The notes under the pieces are model-generated. The model was not told the DNA's origin. It saw only the letters and a program-made list of their open reading frames with translations, and did not search any database. This document shows positions 1 through 7,745 of a stretch of 64,000 nucleotides of DNA, in pieces. Position numbers and translations under genes: made by a program. This DNA comes from Hyphomonas sp. (GTDB lineage Bacteria > Pseudomonadota > Alphaproteobacteria > Caulobacterales > Hyphomonadaceae), in the NCBI RefSeq assembly GCF_022844445.1, contig NZ_JALHLS010000005.1:124001-188000 (forward strand), read 5' to 3'. How positions within the stretch are numbered: the first letter of the stretch is position 1; each line of letters starts with the position of its first letter.

Positions 1-400
1 CCCCACCCAGGCAGCGCCAGCGGCGGCGCCGACTGAGCGATGAAGACCTTGCCGCACATCGAGCGCGGCATCCGCCAGAGCCACAACATCCCGATCGAGT
101 TTCGCCCCGAAGGCGCCGCGCCCGACAGCTGCTTTTCGGCCTTTCACCGCCCGCGCGACGACGAGTGGTGTAATCTCAACCGCGCCGGGGGGAGGCTGGA
201 CCGAAGAGATGGCGTTGCCGCCAGACACTTGGGCCGAACGCTTCGGGCGCCGAACGCCGATCGGCGGCTGACAGATGGCGCGCCCGCAATGATGGACGCA
301 TTGTCATGTACAGCGGCGAGCCTCAGCAAGGTGTCATATCCTGTTCAGACGGCAAGCCGGGCATGTTAGCCTTCAGGGGAAGATAAGCCCGGAGTTTCAT
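1..400. other. left-edge region without a confident gene
   Basis: The first ~40 bases hold Ala/Pro-type codons ending in TGA in two frames (33-35 and 42-44), so this may be the 3' end of a gene lying outside the window. An ORF of 109 codons opens at 40 on the plus strand, but its translation shows no signal peptide, domain or convincing codon pattern, and its second half is Arg-rich as expected of a chance frame. I see nothing else I can support here; the promoter of the small secreted protein at 401 should lie in 300-395. Confidence 0.35.
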
Positions 401-754
401 ATGATCCGCACACTGATTGTTTCTGCCGCCCTGCCTTTCATCGCGCTGAGCGCGGGCGCGGGCGAACCTGCCAACCCGCTCGCCACCTGCATGATTGCCA
501 ACACCACCCCGTCGCAGAAGGCCGGCATGAAGCAGATGATCATTCACGCGCTGCAGGAGAACAAGCCGGCGGCAACGGAGACCTTCCTGAAGCTCAGCGT
601 CGAGGCCATCTCGATCGCAGCCGCACAATGCGGAGCCACGTTTGCGGACGTTCAGTCACCTTCCTTCCAGGGCGCCCTGGAAGCCTATGGCCAGAGCCTG
701 GGCGATGCCGTGATGAAGGACGCGCTGGCCTTCATGGACATCCCGGTCGACTGA
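401..754 (+). CDS. small secreted protein of unknown function
   Basis: This 117-residue protein begins with a clear Sec signal peptide (MIRTLIVSAALPFIALSAGAG), so it is probably exported to the periplasm. Only two cysteines remain after the likely cleavage site (in ATCMIAN and AAQCGAT) and could form one disulfide. The rest looks mostly helical. I do not recognise the family. A GGGGA stretch lies about 18 bases before the ATG, and the gene converges on the acylase gene with a 15-base gap. It is a plausible real gene because of its signal peptide and regular codon use, but its role is unknown. Confidence 0.65.
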   Translation: MIRTLIVSAALPFIALSAGAGEPANPLATCMIANTTPSQKAGMKQMIIHALQENKPAATETFLKLSVEAISIAAAQCGATFADVQSPSFQGALEAYGQSLGDAVMKDALAFMDIPVD

Positions 755-769
755 CCTGCCCACAGCGTC

Positions 770-2833
770 CTATTGATAGACCGGCAGCGGGCTGTCCTTG
801 AACTCTTCCTTCGAGAACATTTCCGCCTGGTCGGCATAGTGCGGTGAAGCCGGGTGGCCCATGGCGGCGCCGAAGGGGTAGATAGTCCGCGTCTGCGGGG
901 CGCTGCCATCCTTCGGCCATTTCACCACTAGCATGAAGCTGTCGCCACCGACGGCCGTGTAGCGGCCATCTTCGGCCGGGCGGTACATCAGGGCGCGGAG
1001 GGTTTCAGGGCCGCCGGCGAGGGGAAAATCCGCCTTGCCGCGGATGAGTCGCGCGAAGTCCGCATACGGCACGTCGAGCTTGCCAAAATGTTTGCGCAGA
1101 TGGGTATCGGCATCGCCAAGGATTTCTCGGCCCGGACGCGGCTCTTCACGGGCATAGAGGTTCCACTGCAACTCCTGCAGAATGATCAGGGCAAGCGCGT
1201 CGGCGGCGCCCTGCCCGTCTGCTGTCCAGTCCCAGGTGTCGAGAAGCGTGACCGCCTCGGACAGCGTTTCGGCCGCGCGCGCATCGTCCACGGCGGCGAG
1301 GAAAGCCTCGCCGAGACGGGAAGCCTTGTCATAGCCCTTGTCGAACTTGATGCGGTGGATGTCAGCATCGTCGAAGATGTCGTCCGCTTCCAGCAATGTC
1401 TTTGCCCGGAGGATGCGGTTGGTCATCCAGGTCTCGATGCCGACGAGGTCAGGATAGTCTTCCGGTTTCATATCTTCCGCAGGCGCAGTGGCCAGCCAGG
1501 GAAGGTTGTTGGAATTGACGATGTAGCCGGCGGGCGGAGACAGCAGGAACGGAATACGCTCCGGCGGCTCATACTCGGTCCAGATCAAGTCAGACCGGTC
1601 GCCCGGAAGGACCTTCTCCCAGGCAATCGCGGGATCGCGCTTTGGCAGGCGGGCATTGTAGAGGTAAGCGATGTTGCCGAGCTTGTCGGCATAGATGTAG
1701 TTGGTGGCGGGGATGGCCTGCATAGCCATTACGGCGCGCCAATCCTCCAGCGATTTCGTGCGGCTGAGCCTGTAATACTGCTCGAACTGGCGCACCTCTC
1801 CGAATCCGGCGTAGCGGATGGCATAGGCGCCGGATTTGTTCTTGATCACTGGTCCGTGCACGGAGCCCCAGACGTTCTGGCGCACGGGGACAACGACCGG
1901 GCCCATCTTCACCTTCAGCCAGACATGGCGGTGCGTCAGGTCTTTCCACTCGCCGTCGAGCTTGTAGCGCTTCCCGCTCTCGTCCAGCACCAGCTTGTAC
2001 ACATCCGTCAGATCGGCGCGGTTGACTGTATTGGTCCAGCCGAGATGGGCGTTGTGGCCCATCAGGATCACCGGACTGCCGGGGAACAGCGCCCCCTGCA
2101 TAGACCAGCCCTCGCCGCTGGCGATGCGCGCCTCGTACCAGGCGGCGGCACCTTCCCAGGGCTGGTGCGAGTTCGAGACGAGCACGGTGGAGCCGTCCGC
2201 CGTGCGGTGCGGCGCGAAGGCGAAGGCGTTCGATCCGCGCTCCTCGGGCTCGCGGTCCGGAGGGATCTCGCCATTGCCGAACAGGCGCGCGACGGTCGCG
2301 TCGACGCCGAAGAACAGCGGCGAGACGAGAACAAAACCGCCAATCACATCCTCGCCAGTCAGCGGGAAGACCTGCGGACGCAGCACTTCCTTCGGATGCT
2401 TCGCCGCGTATAGGTTAAGTCCGTCGGCATAGCCCTGCGCCATCGCGCGCGCTTGCGGGGAGACCGTCTCGATGCCGGCGGCGATCTGGCCCTTCACATC
2501 GATCAGCTTGCCGAAATAATCCGCCTGCGCCCCTTCTGCACCGTCCACGGCGCCCAATTCGCCGCGGACGGCAAGCACCTGGCGCTGGATCGTGGCGAAG
2601 TCGTCCTCGGCATGCGCGTAGGCCAGACCGAACGCCGTAGCAGCGTCCGTCTCGCCATAGATGGTGGGCACGCCGTAGGCATCACGCTCTATGCGGTAGG
2701 GCGCCGGCGGCGCCGTGCGATCGAGCGCCGAGAGACGCGCGGTGTTGCTGACACAGGATGAAACGGACAGGCCAGCCACCAACAGAAAGGCGCCGAGCAG
2801 TACGAAACATGCAATCCGGAAGAAAGACTTCAT
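770..2833 (-). CDS. penicillin acylase family N-terminal-nucleophile hydrolase (lipoprotein)
   Basis: The 687-residue protein belongs to the penicillin G acylase / acyl-homoserine-lactone acylase family, which cleaves amide bonds of acylated amines. Such proteins are made as a precursor that cuts itself immediately before a Ser that becomes the new N-terminus of the beta chain. Here that site is visible as ERGSNAFAFAP, making Ser201 the expected nucleophile. The family motifs RDAYGVPTIYG (about 50-60) near the start of the alpha chain and SNSHQPW early in the beta chain are intact. The N-terminus is a signal peptide ending in VSSC (Cys27), suggesting lipid anchoring. The substrate (acyl-HSL, beta-lactam or other acyl amide) cannot be read from sequence. 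It stands alone, with DUF1801 41 bases upstream on the same strand. Confidence 0.88.
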   Translation of the reverse strand: MKSFFRIACFVLLGAFLLVAGLSVSSCVSNTARLSALDRTAPPAPYRIERDAYGVPTIYGETDAATAFGLAYAHAEDDFATIQRQVLAVRGELGAVDGAEGAQADYFGKLIDVKGQIAAGIETVSPQARAMAQGYADGLNLYAAKHPKEVLRPQVFPLTGEDVIGGFVLVSPLFFGVDATVARLFGNGEIPPDREPEERGSNAFAFAPHRTADGSTVLVSNSHQPWEGAAAWYEARIASGEGWSMQGALFPGSPVILMGHNAHLGWTNTVNRADLTDVYKLVLDESGKRYKLDGEWKDLTHRHVWLKVKMGPVVVPVRQNVWGSVHGPVIKNKSGAYAIRYAGFGEVRQFEQYYRLSRTKSLEDWRAVMAMQAIPATNYIYADKLGNIAYLYNARLPKRDPAIAWEKVLPGDRSDLIWTEYEPPERIPFLLSPPAGYIVNSNNLPWLATAPAEDMKPEDYPDLVGIETWMTNRILRAKTLLEADDIFDDADIHRIKFDKGYDKASRLGEAFLAAVDDARAAETLSEAVTLLDTWDWTADGQGAADALALIILQELQWNLYAREEPRPGREILGDADTHLRKHFGKLDVPYADFARLIRGKADFPLAGGPETLRALMYRPAEDGRYTAVGGDSFMLVVKWPKDGSAPQTRTIYPFGAAMGHPASPHYADQAEMFSKEEFKDSPLPVYQ

Positions 2834-2874
2834 CCGTCAGAAACTCCGCACCGGAATGGAATGGAGAGACGCGG

Positions 2875-3315
2875 TTACGCGTCCCAGGATTGGTAGTTCT
2901 TACGCATCTGGGCGAGACCTTCCGTGACGATCTCTTCCAGAACCTTCATGTCCACGTCGGCAAGCTTGTTGATGTAGAGGCAGCTCTTGCCGATCTTGTG
3001 CTTTCCCAGGCGCGAGAGCGGCCCGGAGAGATCGCTGTAACCAGGGAGAATATAGAGCACCATGTTCGCCTTGCGCGGGCTGAAGCCGGTCAGGCACATT
3101 TCGCCGGAATGTCCGCTGTCATAGGTGTAGGCATAGCGGCCATACCCGACGATGCTGCCCCCCCACATCTTCGGCTTGAGACCGGTGACCTTGGTCATCC
3201 ACTTCAGCAGGGCTTCAGCATCCGCCTTGCGCGGGCCGTCTTCCATTGCCGCGATGAAATCCTTCGGCGTGGTTTCCGTCGGCTTTGTTTTCGGTTCGTC
3301 CTTCGCCTTGGCCAT
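2875..3315 (-). CDS. DUF1801 (YdhG-like) domain protein
   Basis: This 146-residue cytoplasmic protein has the DUF1801 pattern: a helical start, then MWGGSIVGYGRYAYTYDSGHSGEMCLTGFSPRKANMVLY, a hydrophobic beta stretch LYILPG, and the KHKIGKSCLYINKLADVD segment. The family fold resembles an SRPBCC-independent alpha/beta domain of unknown biochemical role, often found near stress genes. The start codon is well supported by an AGGAGG Shine-Dalgarno sequence just upstream. It may be co-transcribed with the downstream acylase gene, although they share no obvious pathway. Confidence 0.85.
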   Translation of the reverse strand: MAKAKDEPKTKPTETTPKDFIAAMEDGPRKADAEALLKWMTKVTGLKPKMWGGSIVGYGRYAYTYDSGHSGEMCLTGFSPRKANMVLYILPGYSDLSGPLSRLGKHKIGKSCLYINKLADVDMKVLEEIVTEGLAQMRKNYQSWDA

Positions 3316-3341
3316 CGGTCCCTCCTCCGTTGGCGTAAAGA

Positions 3342-4205
3342 CTACGCGTCCCGGTTCAACCGGGCAATCAGGCTTGACGTATCCCAGCGGCTGCCGCCCA
3401 TCGCCTGCACGTCGGCGTAATACTGGTCGACCATCGCTGTCAGCGGCAGGCTGGCGCCGGTCTCACGGGCGGCGTCCAGCGTGATCCGCAGGTCCTTGCG
3501 CATCCAGTCCACCGCGAAGCCGAAATCGAACTTGCCTTCGGTCATCGTCTTCCAGCGGTTCTCCATCTGCCAGCTTTGCGCCGCGCCGCCGGAGATCGCC
3601 TCGATCACCTTCTCGGCGTCGAGCCCCGCTTTCTCGGCAAAGTGCAGTCCTTCGGCGAGCCCTTGCACGATGCCCGCGATGCAGATCTGGTTGACGGACT
3701 TTGCAAGCTGGCCCGCCCCGATTTCGCCGATCAGCGTGATCTTGCGCGCGAAGGCGTTCATCACGGTCTCGGCCGCGGCAAAGGCCGCCGGCTCGCCGCC
3801 GCACATGATGGTGAGTTTGCCGTTTATGGCGCCGGCCTCGCCGCCAGAGACGGGGGCATCGATGAAGCGGGCGCCCTTCGCTTTGCAGCGCAGAGCAAGG
3901 TCGCGGGCAAGGCCGGCCGAGGCGGTCGTGTGGTCGATCACGGTCATGCCCGCCCCAAGGCTTGGCTCCAACGCCTCGAACACGGCGCGCACATCGGGGT
4001 CATCACCGAGGCACATCAGCACGAATTCGGCGCCGAACACGGCGGAGGCCGGATCTTTCGCCACATCGCCGCGGTGCACGGCCTTCCAGGCCTGCGCCTT
4101 CTCGGGCGAGCGGTTCCAGACGGAGACCTGATGGCCTGCCCGGGCAAGGTGGCCCGCCATGTGGAAGCCCATGACCCCAAGGCCAAGGAAAGCAGTGCGC
4201 GCCAT
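3342..4205 (-). CDS. NAD(P)-dependent beta-hydroxyacid dehydrogenase (3-hydroxyisobutyrate dehydrogenase family)
   Basis: At 287 residues this matches the 3-hydroxyisobutyrate / tartronate-semialdehyde / succinic-semialdehyde reductase family, which oxidises or reduces beta-hydroxyacids with NAD(P). The N-terminal Rossmann motif GLGVMG is at residues 7-12. The substrate-binding motif DAPVSGGEAGA and the catalytic lysine region GQLAKSVNQ are both intact, followed by the all-helical C-terminal domain. An AGGAG ribosome site precedes the ATG. The precise substrate is not determinable; neighbours give no pathway clue. Confidence 0.9.
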   Translation of the reverse strand: MARTAFLGLGVMGFHMAGHLARAGHQVSVWNRSPEKAQAWKAVHRGDVAKDPASAVFGAEFVLMCLGDDPDVRAVFEALEPSLGAGMTVIDHTTASAGLARDLALRCKAKGARFIDAPVSGGEAGAINGKLTIMCGGEPAAFAAAETVMNAFARKITLIGEIGAGQLAKSVNQICIAGIVQGLAEGLHFAEKAGLDAEKVIEAISGGAAQSWQMENRWKTMTEGKFDFGFAVDWMRKDLRITLDAARETGASLPLTAMVDQYYADVQAMGGSRWDTSSLIARLNRDA

Positions 4206-4345
4206 GAGTGTCTCCTGATCTGGGTGTGCCGTTCTGGGACGCCCAATACATTGAATTTCATCGAAATCCCATCCCTGCCTGAAGCGTGGGTTTCACCATG
4301 ACCTGATACACGATGATCTCCGTCAGAAGGACAGGAACCAGGACG

Positions 4346-5032
4346 ATGGCTTACGCCACGACCCACCGGCAACTCGCAGGCAGAATGCCTGCACCACCGG
4401 CCCGCAAGATGGGCACGTGGAAGATGGCGTATGCCGACTTCCTGACGGCCCTGATGGCCTTTTTCCTGTTGATGTGGATGGTCAGCGGCGTCTCGCCGGA
4501 TGCCCGCGCTGCCATCGCTGCCGAGTTCAAGACCAAAGAAACCGTCCTCGCCAGCGCCGCCCCGGTGGTGCCGACCGAAGCGGCCGAGCTGTTCAGCCTT
4601 TTGCAACTTTCCGAAAGCCTTAAAGGCGCCGGCGAAAGCGTTATCCTTTCCGCGGAGCCGGATGGGGTGCGCCTTGATCTCGTCGACACGGCCGGGCGCC
4701 CTCTGTTTGAAAGCGCCAGCGGCGCACTGACCGCTGAAGGCGCCAAACTCGTCGCCGCGGCGGCCACGACGCTTGAGCCACTAGCCAATCCCGTCTCCAT
4801 CGAAGGCCACACCGATGCCTTCAGCCTTGCCCAGGCCGGCTATTCCAACTGGGATCTGTCATCCGACCGGGCGAACGAGGCCCGCCGCCTGCTCGAGGCC
4901 GGCGGTGTGGCAGGGGCCCGCTTCCAGGCGGTTACCGGCCTCGCCGACACAAAGCCGCTCGAGCCCGGCCAGCCGCACCTTGCCCAGAACCGCCGGATCA
5001 GCCTGAAAGTTCATCTGAGCGCCCAGCCATGA
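4346..5032 (+). CDS. MotB-like flagellar motor stator protein (OmpA C-terminal domain)
   Basis: The protein has the MotB signature near its N-terminus, TWKMAYADFLTALMAFFLLMWM, with one transmembrane helix. Asp31 (numbered from this start) is the proton-carrying residue equivalent to Asp32 of Escherichia coli MotB. The C-terminal half is an OmpA/MotB peptidoglycan-binding domain with GHTDA, NWDLSSDRAN and the final NRRISL. In motors MotB pairs with MotA to form the ion channel that turns the flagellum. At 228 residues it is shorter than typical MotB (about 300), so the linker is short. I chose the ATG at 4346 because AGGA-like sequence lies just upstream; an in-frame ATG at 4313 is an alternative. 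No motA is adjacent. Confidence 0.82.
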   Translation: MAYATTHRQLAGRMPAPPARKMGTWKMAYADFLTALMAFFLLMWMVSGVSPDARAAIAAEFKTKETVLASAAPVVPTEAAELFSLLQLSESLKGAGESVILSAEPDGVRLDLVDTAGRPLFESASGALTAEGAKLVAAAATTLEPLANPVSIEGHTDAFSLAQAGYSNWDLSSDRANEARRLLEAGGVAGARFQAVTGLADTKPLEPGQPHLAQNRRISLKVHLSAQP

Positions 5033-5038
5033 GGCTTT

Positions 5039-5062
5039 CCGGCAACGCCGGTGTGTCTTTTT
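5039..5062 (+). terminator. Rho-independent terminator after the MotB-like gene
   Basis: A CCGGC stem, AAC loop and GCCGG stem begin six bases after the MotB-like stop codon and are followed by a short spacer and a run of six T residues. This is a well-formed intrinsic terminator for plus-strand transcription and separates this gene from the Bpt gene. Confidence 0.75.
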
Positions 5063-5132
5063 TGCCGTGTCTCCGGGTCTGCCCGGTTTTCGCCCCTTGG
5101 CGCTGGCCCGGCGGCGTGTATCGTCAGCTCAC

Positions 5133-5891
5133 ATGAAGTTCACGGATTCCCATCTGTTGCCGGCCGGCCTGGAACGGTCGCTGAGGTTCTACGTTACGAA
5201 CCCCAGCCCGTGTCCCTATTTGCCTGACCGCAAGGAACGGAAGGCGTTTACCAACCTCGCGATTCCGGAAGCCGATGCCGTGCACAATGTGCTCAGCCAG
5301 TCCGGTTTCCGCCGCAGCCAGTCCATCGCTTACCGGCCCGCCTGCCTGCGCTGTAGCGCATGCCGCAGCGTGCGGGTGCCGACGCGCGAGTTTGATGTCA
5401 GCCGCAATGACCGCAAAGTGATCGCCCGGAACGCTTCACTGGTGCGCCGCCCGGTGGCGTCCCAGGCCACGCGCGAGCAGTTCCGGTTGCTGAAGTCCTA
5501 CGTGAAGACACGCCATGACAACGGCGGCATGTCGGAAATGACCTACCGCGACTATGTCGCCATGGTCGGCGGTAGCCCGGTTCAGAGCCTGATCTTCGAA
5601 TACCGCGACGGGCCGGATGAAACCGCACCTCTGGTCGCCGCCTCCATCACGGACGTGCTGCGCGACGGCTTCTCGATGGTCTACACCTTCTTTGACCCCG
5701 AAAAGGACGCGCGCAGTCTTGGTCATTACGTGATCCTCGATCACATCCGCCATGCGCAGGAGATGGGCTTGCCCCACGTCTATCTGGGCTACTGGGTCAA
5801 GGGCAGCCCCAAGATGGCGTACAAGCGGCGCTACCAGCCGCTGGAAGTACTTGACGGCGACCGCTGGCGGCTCTTGAGAGACGACGAGTAA
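5133..5891 (+). CDS. bpt: aspartate/glutamate leucyltransferase (leucyl-tRNA-protein transferase, Bpt type)
   Basis: This enzyme transfers leucine from leucyl-tRNA to proteins bearing N-terminal Asp or Glu, marking them for ClpS/ClpAP degradation by the bacterial N-end rule. The 252-residue sequence shows the hallmark N-terminal block CPYLPDRKERKAF, the Cys-rich stretch ACLRCSACRSVRVP, and the GNAT-like C-terminal half with YTFFDPEK, SLGHYVILDHI and YLGYWVKGSPKMAYKRRYQP. The ATG at 5133 fits the family N-terminus (MKFTDSHLLP); an in-frame start at 5067 would add 22 unconserved residues. Confidence 0.93.
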   Translation: MKFTDSHLLPAGLERSLRFYVTNPSPCPYLPDRKERKAFTNLAIPEADAVHNVLSQSGFRRSQSIAYRPACLRCSACRSVRVPTREFDVSRNDRKVIARNASLVRRPVASQATREQFRLLKSYVKTRHDNGGMSEMTYRDYVAMVGGSPVQSLIFEYRDGPDETAPLVAASITDVLRDGFSMVYTFFDPEKDARSLGHYVILDHIRHAQEMGLPHVYLGYWVKGSPKMAYKRRYQPLEVLDGDRWRLLRDDE

Positions 5892-5948
5892 GCTGCACTT
5901 TCGACCGGCCCGGAGAGGCCGGACGGGCAGCACATGGGGAGGCTGCAT

Positions 5949-7058
5949 ATGATCAACCGGCGCAATCTCGTAGGCGCAGGCCTGCTGGGAGCGGCAGGCG
6001 CGGCCGCCACCTTCGCCAATCCGAAATCCGGCGAGGCGCTGTCCGGCCCCGCCATCGCGCGCAGCCGCCGCCGCTTCAACATGGTCACCACCTGGCCGAA
6101 GGGCCTGCCCGGTCTCGGCCGCGCCGCCGAGCGCGTTGCCGAGAAGGTGCTCAAGATGTCGGACGGGCTGATGGAGATCAAGGTCTTCGCGGCCGGTGAA
6201 CTGGTGCCGCCTTTCGAGAGCTTCGACGCGGTCGCCAACGGCTCGGCCGACATTTACCACGGCGCCGAGTATTACTGGACTGCCAAATCCACCGCCTTCC
6301 CCTTCTTTACCGCCGTGCCCTTCGGCATGACGGCGCAGGAGATCATGGGCTGGATCGACCATGGCGGCGGTCAGGAACTCTGGGATGAACTTTCTGGCCA
6401 GTTCGGCATCAAGTGCATTCAGGGTGCCAATACCGGCCACCAGATGGGCGGCTGGTTCCGCAAGGAAATCCGTACGCTGAACGATTTTGTCGGACTCAAG
6501 ATGCGCATTCCGGGTCAGGGCGGCGAAGTGCTGCGGGCGCTCGGCGGCGCGTCCATCTCTCTGGCGGGCGGCGAGATCTACCAGGCGCTGCAGACCGGAG
6601 CGATCGACGCGACCGAATGGGTTGGCCCCTGGAATGACTACGCGCTCGGCTTCCACCGAGAGGCGCCCTACTATTACGGCCCCGGCTTCCATGAACCCGG
6701 CGCCAGCCTTGCCGTCGGCATCAACCGGAGCGTCTGGGACAGCCTGATCCCCAGCGAGCAGGCGATCCTGAAAGCGGCTTGCGAGTCCGTGAACCATCTC
6801 TCGCTCGGCGAGTTCACCTACCAGAACTCCGTCCACCTCGACCTGCTGGTGCGCGAGCACGGTACACAGCTTCGTTCGTTCCCGGATGAAATCGTCAAAC
6901 GCATGTCCGAGGCCGCCTTCGATGTGCGCGCCGCGAGCGGCAAGGACGGCATCGAGAAGCGTATTTATGAAAGCTTCGAGCGCTCGCTGAAGCTGATGCG
7001 GGGCTGGGCCAATGTCTCGGATGGCAAATACTACGCCGCCCGCGAATTCGGCAAATAG
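5949..7058 (+). CDS. TRAP transporter substrate-binding protein, TakP-like
   Basis: The 369-residue periplasmic solute receptor of a TRAP transporter resembles the alpha-keto-acid receptor TakP. It carries the opening FNMVTTWPKGLPGLGRAAER, the binding-site segment TGHQMGGWFRKEI, the conserved MRIPGQGGEVLRALGG and GAIDATEWVGPWND. The leader MINRRNLVGAGLLGAAGAAA has twin arginines and may use Tat, though the motif is weak. The start at 5949 is favoured over the ATG at 5934 because a GGGGAGG ribosome site lies six bases before it. It heads a tight operon with the two permease genes, so it delivers substrate to them. A keto-acid substrate is inferred by resemblance only. Confidence 0.88.
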   Translation: MINRRNLVGAGLLGAAGAAATFANPKSGEALSGPAIARSRRRFNMVTTWPKGLPGLGRAAERVAEKVLKMSDGLMEIKVFAAGELVPPFESFDAVANGSADIYHGAEYYWTAKSTAFPFFTAVPFGMTAQEIMGWIDHGGGQELWDELSGQFGIKCIQGANTGHQMGGWFRKEIRTLNDFVGLKMRIPGQGGEVLRALGGASISLAGGEIYQALQTGAIDATEWVGPWNDYALGFHREAPYYYGPGFHEPGASLAVGINRSVWDSLIPSEQAILKAACESVNHLSLGEFTYQNSVHLDLLVREHGTQLRSFPDEIVKRMSEAAFDVRAASGKDGIEKRIYESFERSLKLMRGWANVSDGKYYAAREFGK

Positions 7059-7076
7059 GCAGCGGGGCCAGGGCGA

Positions 7077-7745
7077 ATGGATCCGCATATCTTCCTGACA
7101 CTGGGCACGGCGCTGAAATGGGTGGGCCTTGCGCTCCTGCCGCTGTTCGCCCTGCCGCTCATCGTGCTCTCCGTGCCGCGCCTTCTCGACGGCGCGGCCA
7201 AACACCTGATTGCCGTCATCGACCGGTTCTCCGGCTTTGCCCTCGGCGGGGCCATGGCGTGCGGCCTGCTGTTGGTCTTCAGCCAGCTGATCGTCGTGCT
7301 CCTGCGCTATGCGTTCGGCCTGTCTTTCACCTGGCTGAACGAGATCGTGACCTATGCCTTCGCGGCGATGTTCATGTTGGGGGCCGCCGCCGCCCTGCGC
7401 GACGGCGCGCACGTACGGGTCGACATCCTGCGGCCACGCTTCGGCGAAGCAGGGCGCAACTGGATTGAGCTGGCCGGCGCCTACCTCCTGCTCTTCCCGA
7501 TCTGCGTCCGTATCCTGATGACCAGCGAAGCAGGCCTCGCGCGCTCCTGGATGCTGCTGGAAGGCTCTCGCGAGTCCGACGGCCTGCCGATTCTCTATCT
7601 CTTCAAGACGCTGGTGCCGGTGTTCGCCGTGCTGCTGATGGCGCAGGGACTGTCGGAATCCCTTAAGGCCGCGCTGCGCCTTACCGGCGCACTGCAACCT
7701 GCCGAACCGGCATCCGATGCGAAGGTGAGCGGCCATGGAACTTGA
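7077..7745 (+). CDS. TRAP transporter small permease (DctQ family)
   Basis: This 222-residue integral membrane protein is the small subunit of the TRAP transporter. It has about five hydrophobic segments and the DctQ hallmark LNEIVTYAFAAMFMLGAAAALRDGAHVRVDI, where the RDGAHVRVD stretch is strongly conserved in the family. The gene follows the binding-protein gene by 18 bases and overlaps the large permease start by 11 bases, which supports co-translation and assembly of the Q and M subunits. Confidence 0.9.
   Translation: MDPHIFLTLGTALKWVGLALLPLFALPLIVLSVPRLLDGAAKHLIAVIDRFSGFALGGAMACGLLLVFSQLIVVLLRYAFGLSFTWLNEIVTYAFAAMFMLGAAAALRDGAHVRVDILRPRFGEAGRNWIELAGAYLLLFPICVRILMTSEAGLARSWMLLEGSRESDGLPILYLFKTLVPVFAVLLMAQGLSESLKAALRLTGALQPAEPASDAKVSGHGT

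Noticed and set aside
40-369. 109-codon ORF at the left edge
   Set aside because: No signal, no recognisable domain and Arg-rich second half typical of a chance frame.
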